From NCBI GenBank assembly GCA_020723805.1, contig DYID01000009.1, forward strand, positions 1 to 64,000: 64,000 nucleotides of DNA, in the 5' to 3' direction. Of this stretch, positions 57,280 through 64,000 are shown in pieces. The translations under genes were made by a program, and so were the position numbers. Positions within the stretch are counted from its first letter, which is position 1. The number at the start of each line of letters is the position of its first letter. Under the pieces are notes generated by a model. The model was given only the letters and a program-made list of their open reading frames with translations, was not told where the DNA came from and did no database searches. Origin of the DNA: Anaerolinea sp. Its GTDB lineage: Bacteria > Chloroflexota > Anaerolineae > Anaerolineales > Villigracilaceae.

Positions 57280-57492
57280 TTATCGTTCCTCGTCAAATTC
57301 TTCACGCTGCACATCGGTATTGATTCCCTTGAGCATCCCGCGCGCCTGTTTGACGGTAGGAACGATGACAACATGAAGAACATTGTTGTAGGGGACGAAC
57401 ATGATCTTCTGCCCCGGCTTTAAATTGAATTGCTCCCGCACTTCCCTCGGGATGACAACCTGATACTTTGAAGAAATGGTGACTGCTTCCAT
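57280..57492 (-). CDS. vapB: AbrB-fold antitoxin (VapB/MazE type)
   Basis: MEAVTISSKYQVVIPREVREQFNLKPGQKI is the swapped-hairpin AbrB/SpoVT DNA-binding domain. The acidic C-terminal tail (about residues 50-70) would bind and block the VapC partner next to it. AAGGAGA lies about ten bases before the ATG. TATAAT at 57531-57536 (minus strand) is a likely -10 box, and the 70-residue length is usual for such antitoxins. The pair is likely autoregulated. Confidence 0.9.
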   Translation of the reverse strand: MEAVTISSKYQVVIPREVREQFNLKPGQKIMFVPYNNVLHVVIVPTVKQARGMLKGINTDVQREEFDEER

Positions 57493-57530
57493 CGTTTTAC
57501 TTCTCCTTATCGAACGAAAACCGTAAAGGG

Positions 57531-57536
57531 ATTATA
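57531..57536 (-). promoter_or_regulatory. -10 box of the vapBC unit
   Basis: TATAAT on the minus strand lies 38 bases before the vapB ATG. The -35 box is not clear. Confidence 0.4.
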
Positions 57537-57570
57537 CCACCTTGCGAACTGATGAAGCTGGATTTCCCGG

Positions 57571-59004
57571 TCACCGAAAAGGACACACATCCTCGGGCTT
57601 GTATATCCTTGCCTGCGACCCATGATAATCGCTCCCCAGCGGAATCAAAATCTCAGGATGTTCCACAGCGTATTGGATCGCCGCCGCGCAGCCGTCGTAC
57701 ATTTTGCGCGTGGATTGGTATGCCTCCCAGAACGCGGTCGCCATGTCCACGTAGGGACGGGCGTAGGGATCGTCCCCGAATTTTTGTTGCAGGGTGTTGT
57801 AGGTTGTACTTGCTTCTGTGTCTTGTCCCTGCACGAGGTGGAGGAGCATGATGCGGTAGTAGGCGTAGGCAGCGAGACGAGGGTATTCGGTTAAATCTTC
57901 GGGTGGTTCAGGTGGCGGAGTGGGTTTTGTTGAATCCCAAATGTCCAGATATAGTTTGACCTCATGCTCTCTACGATCCTTGGACCACCATTGCAGTTCC
58001 TTGCCAAAGATTGCTTCCTTATATAGCAACAAAGCCTTATCAAAATTGCCATCTAAAATTTCAGTGTCTCCATCCTGAATTGCCTGAAAACGATAAGTGG
58101 GTGGGGAAAGTTTGGGGCGGGAAAAACTGAAGCTTGTCCCATTCCAGGCATATATATCTGTTTGTCTACGCATTGGAATAAAGAGCTCATAACTGCCCAT
58201 GCTTGGGAATGGGCCGCTAATGACCAATTCAAGAACACCATCGTTATTCGTGTCCATGACTTTTTCTTCAGACGCTGTAATTGTTTGCCATTCACCTAAC
58301 AAGTTCTGAAATTCGTTTCCATTCCATTCTTTGATTGATATATCAAAGCAATGTCCTGAACAAGTTGTAATGCCCGCAACAATCTCCGGTATGCCGTTCA
58401 AATTCATATCCTTAATCTCAACAATAGATGCAGATTCTCCTACACCCCCATAAAAGTCTAGTGAAGTTTCATACAAACCATTTCTGCAAGTGTAAATTCT
58501 AAAACCAGCGCCAATTTCAACAATAAATTCGGTAACACCATCATTTGTCAAGTCCGTATTTGCGGTAGAGCCGTAAGGGTACCCGTATTTATTATTTTTT
58601 TGTAGTTCAAAATTCGCAACCTGTCGCGAACCTCCGCTATTAATGAAATCTAAAACAGCTTGTTGAATTTGGTTGTCACTTGATTTTTCTGGATACTCTT
58701 GAAAGAAGCTCGTATCTAGTTTTGCTTTGGGATTTTCCTTTGGGCACTCCGCCTGCGGCGCGGGCGTGACCGTGACAATCGTCGAAACATCGAATGTCGG
58801 GGTGAAGGTGGGGATGGTCGGCAGGGGCGTGATGGAGGCGGTAGGTGTGGCGGAAGGGACAAGTGTCCGTGTGGGGGTCGGGGATGGGGTGGAGGGTGCC
58901 TGTTCAACAGGATGAACGAGGGCAGTTGGCGTTACTATGGTAGTTTGTCCGCAGGCGGTGAGGAATAATATGTTGATGAGCAGCCCTATAATGATCTGTT
59001 GCAT
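57571..59004 (-). CDS. Large lipoprotein with Thr/Pro spacer and FG-GAP-like part
   Basis: MQQIIIGLLINILFLTAC is a lipoprotein signal. A spacer of TPSPTPTRT repeats (about residues 35-80) precedes a domain with DLTNDGVTEFIVEI, DMNLNGIPEIVAG and DTNNDGVLELVISG, DxNxDG-type Ca-binding repeats as in FG-GAP/VCBS beta-propellers. The C-terminal third is helical with TPR-like spacing (ATTYNTLQQKFGDDPYARPY). The gene has GAGGAGA about eight bases upstream of its ATG. It probably sits outside the membrane as a binding protein. The middle of the gene is A+T-richer than its ends, so it may have been acquired or shuffled. Confidence 0.8.
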   Translation of the reverse strand: MQQIIIGLLINILFLTACGQTTIVTPTALVHPVEQAPSTPSPTPTRTLVPSATPTASITPLPTIPTFTPTFDVSTIVTVTPAPQAECPKENPKAKLDTSFFQEYPEKSSDNQIQQAVLDFINSGGSRQVANFELQKNNKYGYPYGSTANTDLTNDGVTEFIVEIGAGFRIYTCRNGLYETSLDFYGGVGESASIVEIKDMNLNGIPEIVAGITTCSGHCFDISIKEWNGNEFQNLLGEWQTITASEEKVMDTNNDGVLELVISGPFPSMGSYELFIPMRRQTDIYAWNGTSFSFSRPKLSPPTYRFQAIQDGDTEILDGNFDKALLLYKEAIFGKELQWWSKDRREHEVKLYLDIWDSTKPTPPPEPPEDLTEYPRLAAYAYYRIMLLHLVQGQDTEASTTYNTLQQKFGDDPYARPYVDMATAFWEAYQSTRKMYDGCAAAIQYAVEHPEILIPLGSDYHGSQARIYKPEDVCPFR

Positions 59005-59096
59005 GACACCGTTCTCCTCTACCCACTTGGGTTAACCCTAAAACGGAAATTCCCAGACTCCTGTTCCACTAAAAGCTGAGCGCTGATAGCTAACCG

Positions 59097-60464
59097 CTAT
59101 TCTCTCCTCCCCTTCGTCACAATCCGTATCGGCGTACCCAAAAAGCCATACTCCGCGCGGATTTGATTTTCCAGATAGCGCAAATACGAAAAGTGCATCA
59201 ACTTGGGATCATTGACGTAAATCATGAACGTCGGCGGGTCGGAGCGGACCTGCGTGCCGTAATACATCTTCAACTGCCGCCCGGCATGAGCAGGGTGCGG
59301 ATGCGCGTCCTGCGCCTTGTGGATGACCTCGTTGATTTTGGAGGTCGTCAGGCGCGCCAGCCGTTCCTCCTGGACGCGCAGCGCCATCGGCAAAACCTGA
59401 TCCACACGTTGACCGGTCTTGGCGGAGATGAACAACAGCGGCACATAATCCATGAAGTTCAAATCGGCGCGGATCTTGCGCGTGTATTCCTCCATCGTGA
59501 ACGAATCCTTCGGGATGGCGTCCCACTTGTTGACGATGACCACGCACGATTTCCACTGCTCGAGGATGAAGCCTGCGATGTGCGCGTCCTGTGCGGTGAT
59601 GCCGGTCGTTGCGTCAATCACCAGCAGGGCAACGTCTGCCCGTTCGATTGCCTTGAACGAACGCAGCACGCTGAACTGCTCCACGCCGGGTTCGATCTTG
59701 CCGCGCTTGCGGATGCCTGCCGTGTCAATCAGCGTTACTTTGATTCCGTTGAACTCGATTTTCGTGTCAATGGCGTCGCGCGTGGTGCCGGGGATGGGGC
59801 TGACGATGGCGCGCTCCTCCCCCACCAGTTTGTTCAACAGGCTCGACTTGCCCGCATTCGGCTTGCCAACGATGGCGATCTTGACGCTTTCGTCTTCCTC
59901 CTCCGCTTCCTCCGCAGGGAAGGCGGCGACCAGCACATCGAGCAGGTCGCCGGTCCCCGTCCCGTGCACAGCAGAGATGGGGATGGGCTCGCCCAGCCCC
60001 AGTTCATAGAATTGAGCCGCGTTGTCGCGCCGTTCCTTCGATTCGCATTTGTTCACCGCCACCAGGATGGGGGGATGGAACGAACCATCTGCCAGTTTTT
60101 TCTGGGAGCGGCGGAGGATGTCTGCCACTTCGAGATCGGGCGCGGTCACCCCCGCTTCGCCATCCACGACGAAGAGGATGGCATCTGCCTCTTGAATTGC
60201 CGCCTGCGCCTGTGCCTTGATCTCCTCGATGAAATCCGCCGAGCCGACCGAGAGCGGCGTCCTGCCGCCGTGCGTGGGGTCAATGCCGCCGGTGTCCACC
60301 ACGTGAAAGGCGCGTCCGTTCCATTCGGCTTCACCGAAGAGACGGTCGCGTGTGGTGCCGGGCGTATCGTCCACAATGGCGAGGCGTTCGCCGATGAGAC
60401 GGTTGAATAAGGTTGATTTTCCGACGTTGGGTCTGCCAACGATGGCTACGATTGGTTTGCTCAT
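59097..60464 (-). CDS. der: Ribosome-assembly GTPase Der (EngA)
   Basis: Two GTPase domains are seen in tandem: GRPNVGKST with DTPGTTRD, NKCESK; and GKPNAGKSS with PGTTRDAID, NKWD. A KH-like domain follows at the C-terminus (KMYYGTQVRSDPPTFMIYVN). Der acts in 50S ribosome assembly and is essential in most bacteria. ATG 60464 is chosen, as the family begins KPIVAIVGRPNVGKS; the frame upstream to 60488 adds nothing conserved. It is the last gene of a unit read leftwards after cdaR, 49 bases away. Confidence 0.97.
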   Translation of the reverse strand: MSKPIVAIVGRPNVGKSTLFNRLIGERLAIVDDTPGTTRDRLFGEAEWNGRAFHVVDTGGIDPTHGGRTPLSVGSADFIEEIKAQAQAAIQEADAILFVVDGEAGVTAPDLEVADILRRSQKKLADGSFHPPILVAVNKCESKERRDNAAQFYELGLGEPIPISAVHGTGTGDLLDVLVAAFPAEEAEEEDESVKIAIVGKPNAGKSSLLNKLVGEERAIVSPIPGTTRDAIDTKIEFNGIKVTLIDTAGIRKRGKIEPGVEQFSVLRSFKAIERADVALLVIDATTGITAQDAHIAGFILEQWKSCVVIVNKWDAIPKDSFTMEEYTRKIRADLNFMDYVPLLFISAKTGQRVDQVLPMALRVQEERLARLTTSKINEVIHKAQDAHPHPAHAGRQLKMYYGTQVRSDPPTFMIYVNDPKLMHFSYLRYLENQIRAEYGFLGTPIRIVTKGRRE

Positions 60465-60513
60465 ATCTTCTTTTCTCCCTCTCCCCACAGGGAGAGGGCA
60501 GGGGTGAGAGTTT

Positions 60514-61773
60514 TTACGGCGACGGGGAGGGAGTGACGGTCGGTGTGCCGGGCAAGGATAATACCACTTCTATCGTTCCGGGCAAAATGGATTCGACCTC
60601 CACATTTTCGAGCAGAATGTCCACCAGCGGGGTGAGTTGATGCGTGCCCGCTCCCAGCCCGCTCACGTCCACCGTCACGATGACATCCTGCGGGGTGAGC
60701 GAATCCAGCGTGGGCAAGGGACCGGAGATGATGACATCCACCGTTTGCGGAAGGATGCGCGCCGTCAAGCCTTCGTTCAAGCCGATGACATGCACCTCCT
60801 GATTGAGGAGGGTCAGGCTGGTTTGAATGGGCGAGATGCCCACCGTCACCTGCACAGTTTGCGCACCGACCAGCGTGACGTTTTGGGGCAGGTTGAGCGC
60901 CAGGCGGGTGGTGATGTCTTCATCGGCGCCCTGCAGGTCGAGCGGCTGAGTTTCCACCACACCGGGCAGGCTGGCAACCAGGTCGGGGTCGGAGGCGAAC
61001 ACCGTGACCACCGGCGGAAAGACCGAGATGTTCTCAAGGCGGTAGCCGGGGGCGATCTGCCCGGTCACCACCACTTTGACCGCCACGTCGCGAAAGCCGC
61101 CCTGCTGGCTGACCGGCACACTCACTTGAACGGTTTCCGGGGTGAGCGTAAGCCCTCGAAGGACGGTTTCTGTTTCATCCAAAATCTGGATGGGGATTGC
61201 CTGCTCCAGGTTTTCGCGTGCGTTTGACAGATTGATGACAACACGCGCACGGACGGCTTGGTTGACCAGCGATTCGGGTCCCGAGATCAGCACAGTATCC
61301 GAAGAGAGAACCGCCTCACCCGCCTGATAACCGATGGCTGGAATGCCGCTGACCAGTTTTTCGATGGTCAGGGTGCGGGTGGCAACCGGTTCAAGGCGGA
61401 CGGTGACCGTTTCCGGCACGGCAAGAACGATTTGGTAAGGGCGCGCCAGGACGCGAAATTGAACCGGGACTTGATGCTCGCCGGCTTCGAGTCCCGAAAG
61501 ATCGAGGGTCGCTTGCACAGAGCGCTCGGTGGCGTTGAGTTGTTCCCATACGGAGCGCGGCGCGCGCAGGGTGACCTCCACGGTATCAGGAACATCGGAG
61601 GTGATGATGAGCGAGGGGGCTTTGCCGACGATCTCCAGCGGAACGGGGTTGGGATAGAGGCGAATTTCGTCCGGGTCTGCCGAGGTGACAGCGGAGACCC
61701 ACACGGCAACACCGAGGACGAGCGCCAGCAGGAAGGTGCGGAAGTTGGCGGCGAGCGTGCGCATCTTATTCAT
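60514..61773 (-). CDS. cdaR: YbbR-domain regulator of the diadenylate cyclase
   Basis: An N-terminal membrane helix (residues 8-27, FRTFLLALVLGVAVWVSAV) is followed by four to five YbbR domains of about 80 residues, visible as recurring VTVRLEPV, VQVTVGISPI and VDVIISGPLP motifs. CdaR binds CdaA outside the membrane and changes its activity. The start codon overlaps the cdaA 3' end by eight bases, so they are co-translated. The stop lies near an inter-gene repeat before der. Confidence 0.92.
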   Translation of the reverse strand: MNKMRTLAANFRTFLLALVLGVAVWVSAVTSADPDEIRLYPNPVPLEIVGKAPSLIITSDVPDTVEVTLRAPRSVWEQLNATERSVQATLDLSGLEAGEHQVPVQFRVLARPYQIVLAVPETVTVRLEPVATRTLTIEKLVSGIPAIGYQAGEAVLSSDTVLISGPESLVNQAVRARVVINLSNARENLEQAIPIQILDETETVLRGLTLTPETVQVSVPVSQQGGFRDVAVKVVVTGQIAPGYRLENISVFPPVVTVFASDPDLVASLPGVVETQPLDLQGADEDITTRLALNLPQNVTLVGAQTVQVTVGISPIQTSLTLLNQEVHVIGLNEGLTARILPQTVDVIISGPLPTLDSLTPQDVIVTVDVSGLGAGTHQLTPLVDILLENVEVESILPGTIEVVLSLPGTPTVTPSPSP

Positions 61774-62641
61774 CCTTCCTGGGGGGACGATGGGGGAAGA
61801 AGCGCTTCATCCAGACCTGTTGAGGGGTGGTGGTTTCAGGACGGAAGAACGCGGCGAGGATTTTTTCCAGCCGTTCGGGGTCTATGCGGCGGATCATGCG
61901 TCCGGCGTGCGAGATGGAGATGGATCCGCTCTGCTCCGACACGACGATGGATACCGCGTCGCTGACCTCCGAGACGCCGAGGGCGGCTCGATGTCTCAAC
62001 CCCATCTGACGCTCCGGTGAACGGTTGAGCACGCCGCTGGCAGAAAGCGGCATGACGCATGCCGCGGCAACAATGCGTCCGTCGGCGATGATGACCGCCC
62101 CGTCGTGCAAAGGGGTGTCGGGATAGAAGATTTGCAGGAGCAGTTCGGGGGTCACGTGGGCGCGCATTTGGACGCCGGTCTCGATGTATTGTTCGAGGCT
62201 GTCCTGCCGCTGGATGACGATGAGTGCGCCATGCTGTCGGGCGGAGAGACGTGTGGCGGCTTCCACGATGGCTTTCAGGACTTTGGGCGTATCCACATCC
62301 GAGGGGCGGGCGGCGGTGGCGGCGAGGGTGAAGATGCCGGCGCGTCCCAGACGTTCGAGGGCGCGGCGAATTTCCGGAGCAAAGACGACAGGAATTGCCA
62401 CCAGCAAAGCAGGCAGGGCGTTTTGTACCAGCCAGGAGAATGCAGGCAGTTCGACCAGGGTGGTGAAGAGGACCAGGGTGACAACCAGGAAGATGACACC
62501 GCGCAGTAACACCATCGCCTGTGTGTCTCGGAACGAGTAGAGCACGGCAAAAAAGATGAGCGTGACGAGCAGGATGTCGAGAACGCTCAACCAGTTGAGT
62601 CTTTGAAAGATGTAGAGGAGGTTATCGAGGAAGGTGGTCAT
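61766..62641 (-). CDS. cdaA: Membrane diadenylate cyclase CdaA
   Basis: Three N-terminal hydrophobic segments (about residues 16-35, 43-58, 62-80) precede a DAC domain with PLHDGAVIIADGRIVAAACVMPLS and GLRHRAALGVSEVSDA, including the DGA and RHRAA motifs that bind and join two ATP. It makes c-di-AMP, which controls potassium uptake and cell-wall balance. The length (291 residues) is typical. It is co-translated with cdaR. The usual third gene glmM is not present in the next position; der follows instead. Confidence 0.95.
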   Translation of the reverse strand: MTTFLDNLLYIFQRLNWLSVLDILLVTLIFFAVLYSFRDTQAMVLLRGVIFLVVTLVLFTTLVELPAFSWLVQNALPALLVAIPVVFAPEIRRALERLGRAGIFTLAATAARPSDVDTPKVLKAIVEAATRLSARQHGALIVIQRQDSLEQYIETGVQMRAHVTPELLLQIFYPDTPLHDGAVIIADGRIVAAACVMPLSASGVLNRSPERQMGLRHRAALGVSEVSDAVSIVVSEQSGSISISHAGRMIRRIDPERLEKILAAFFRPETTTPQQVWMKRFFPHRPPRKDE

Positions 62642-62830
62642 TCGAGTGTGTGCAGAGGCTTTCTATAAACGCATCTGCATTCGCCAGCCGGAATGGTTCG
62701 ACCTGCTTGCGCTTTCCGCCCTATGATAAACCAGTCTGAGGGTTTGCGGTATTGTCGGTGGGTTGCGAAAATTCTGTGTAGTTTGCGTTTTTTGCGCAGT
62801 GCAAGCGGCGCCGGCTCGCACTTTACGGGA

Positions 62831-63976
62831 TTAGATGGGGCGAAGAACGCGGTCTGCACGGAGTTGTTTGAAGAACATGGCGGAACCTTTGGGCATGGAT
62901 TCGAGGGCGGCATCGGTCCATGCCTGCACGCCGAGGGTTTCGGGGGTGCGGCGTTCGTAGCCGGTCTGTTTCCAGACGGCGTCGAAGCCGACCAGTTCAA
63001 TGGGCGGGAAGACAAGCGACGCTTCGCATTGCAGTTCGCCGGAGGCGCGTTCGATTTCGCTCAACAGGAGCGGCAGGGCGCGGGCGGCGGGAACTTTGGG
63101 ATCGAGGTAGAGGTCGGTGGTGCGGGCGACGAGGTTTTCCACCTGCCAGCCTGCCACGCCCACGAGTTCACCGCCCATGCTAAGGAGCAGGAAGGCTTTG
63201 TCGCCGAAGTCGTTCATCACTTCTTCGCGGGTCAGGGAACGTTTGCCGCGACTCAGACGGGTGATGAGGTCGGCGATTTTTTGCGCGTCGCGCGGTCTGC
63301 CGCGCTGGAGGGAGAACGCTTCGGGACCCGCTTCGGGCGGGGTGAGGGTTCGGGCGGCCGGTTCCGCTTGCGGGGCGGGGAGGATGCGTTTCCATGCCGC
63401 GTCCACCTGCTTCCACAAGTCTTCGATGGAGCCGTTGTTTTTGAGGACGACGGTGGCGGCGTTGATCTTTTCTTTTTGCGGGGGTTGGGCGTGGATGCGC
63501 TGGAGGGCGTCTTCCATGCTCATGCCGCGTTTTTGAACGAGGCGTTCGATCTGGACCTTTTGGTCTGCTTCGGTGACCCAGATGCTGTCACACTTGTTGC
63601 GGAGGTCGGTTTCGAGCAGTTTGATGGCTTCGATGACGATGACGTTTTGGGGGGCGCGGCGGACGAGCAGGTCAATTGCCTGGGCGACGAAGGGGTGAAT
63701 GATGTCTTCGAGTTCGGCAAGCGCCTGGCTGTCTGAAAAGACGAGGCGTCCGAGGCGGGCGCGGTTGATTTGCCCGTCGGGGTCGAGCAGCCATTTGCCG
63801 AATTTGTCCAGCACGGGCTGGTAGCCGGGCGCGCCTTTGGCGATGACGCGGTGGGCGAGGGCGTCGGCGTCAATGGTGTAGGCGCCGAGGTGTTCGAGCA
63901 TGCGCCGCACGACGCTTTTGCCGGTGGCGATGTTGCCGGTGAGACCGATGACGATTTTGCCTTGCCAGTTGCTCAA
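62831..63976 (-). CDS. coaE: Dephospho-CoA kinase fused to an acetyltransferase-like domain
   Basis: Residues 1-200 are dephospho-CoA kinase: P-loop GLTGNIATGKSVV, TIDADALAHRV, and VIVIEAIKLLET with DSIWVTEADQKVQIERLVQKR (CoaE lid region). It adds the 3'-phosphate in the last step of CoA synthesis. Residues about 225-375 form a second domain with RPRDAQKIADLITRLSRG, LLSMGGELVGVAGWQVENL and MFFKQLR, which resembles a GNAT N-acetyltransferase-like domain. The start is TTG at 63974-63976 with GGAG five bases upstream; no ATG is available in frame. The next gene is outside the window. The kinase assignment is firm, the second domain tentative. Confidence 0.88.
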   Translation of the reverse strand: MSNWQGKIVIGLTGNIATGKSVVRRMLEHLGAYTIDADALAHRVIAKGAPGYQPVLDKFGKWLLDPDGQINRARLGRLVFSDSQALAELEDIIHPFVAQAIDLLVRRAPQNVIVIEAIKLLETDLRNKCDSIWVTEADQKVQIERLVQKRGMSMEDALQRIHAQPPQKEKINAATVVLKNNGSIEDLWKQVDAAWKRILPAPQAEPAARTLTPPEAGPEAFSLQRGRPRDAQKIADLITRLSRGKRSLTREEVMNDFGDKAFLLLSMGGELVGVAGWQVENLVARTTDLYLDPKVPAARALPLLLSEIERASGELQCEASLVFPPIELVGFDAVWKQTGYERRTPETLGVQAWTDAALESMPKGSAMFFKQLRADRVLRPI

Positions 63977-64000
63977 GTTGACTCCATGACGTGTGAGATG

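Noticed and set aside
59163-60410. 415-codon plus-strand frame opposite der
   Set aside because: Der is complete with both GTPase domains on the minus strand.
62693-63736. 347-codon plus-strand frame opposite coaE
   Set aside because: The minus-strand kinase has clear motifs; the plus-strand frame has none.

Overview
The window reads as chromosomal DNA of a bacterium from the Chloroflexota, most likely an uncultured member of the Anaerolineae. This is an inference from gene content; no 16S gene is present. The supporting signs are many lipobox proteins with Thr/Pro-rich spacers, an Lgt lipoprotein transferase, a cdaA-cdaR pair, MutS2 instead of MutS/MutL here, a fused CydDC exporter and promoters with TATAAT-type -10 boxes. 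No rRNA, tRNA, CRISPR array or complete insertion sequence was found. Coding density is high and both strands are used.

Layout. 1-5.8 kb: the end of a secreted protein, a lipoprotein, a large TPR protein and a CrtI/RetSat-like FAD oxidoreductase. 5.8-9.6 kb: an accessory patch with a probable PD-(D/E)XK restriction enzyme convergent with a DPPY methyltransferase, a Phd-family regulator in front of the methyltransferase, a DUF5131 (Gp37/Gp68) radical-SAM-like protein, a two-gene nucleotidyltransferase module and a degraded second copy of the DUF5131 3' end. 9.6-20.5 kb: housekeeping genes (YciH/SUI1, DEAD-box helicase, MutS2, Dus, RadA) mixed with lipoproteins, a small phosphatase and a DUF4160 pair. 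20.5-29.2 kb: an Rrf2 regulator, lipoproteins, urocanate hydratase, a PadR/HAAS pair and two paralogous SH3-tailed lipoproteins. 29.2-32.7 kb: a leftward unit rho - LysM/M23 peptidase - birA - small membrane protein. 32.9-40.1 kb: a leftward unit Rrf2 - cydA - cydB - cydDC fusion - SRPBCC protein. 40.1-64 kb: lgt, sulfotransferase, recA, a propeller/M23 pair, RluA and TrmH enzymes, a SerK/SbnI-like protein, kynureninase, a GMC oxidoreductase, a VapBC-type toxin-antitoxin pair, der, cdaA-cdaR and a coaE-acetyltransferase-like fusion.

The genes together suggest a cell that can respire oxygen at low tension (cytochrome bd and its CydDC exporter under Rrf2 control), can use histidine and tryptophan breakdown products (hutU, kynU, each without neighbours of its pathway), and signals with c-di-AMP.

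Two features stand out. First, several families of short tandem repeats, mostly with 7-base units and resembling the STRR sequences of filamentous cyanobacteria, lie between genes and also in frame inside genes (mutS2, cydDC, the DEAD-box helicase, a GMC oxidoreductase), mostly at linkers. Second, several genes have a -10 box only 6-8 bases before the start codon and no Shine-Dalgarno sequence, which predicts leaderless mRNAs. The best candidate for an undescribed system is the 5.85-9.42 kb patch, where a Phd-type antitoxin protein without a toxin sits on the promoter of a restriction-modification locus.
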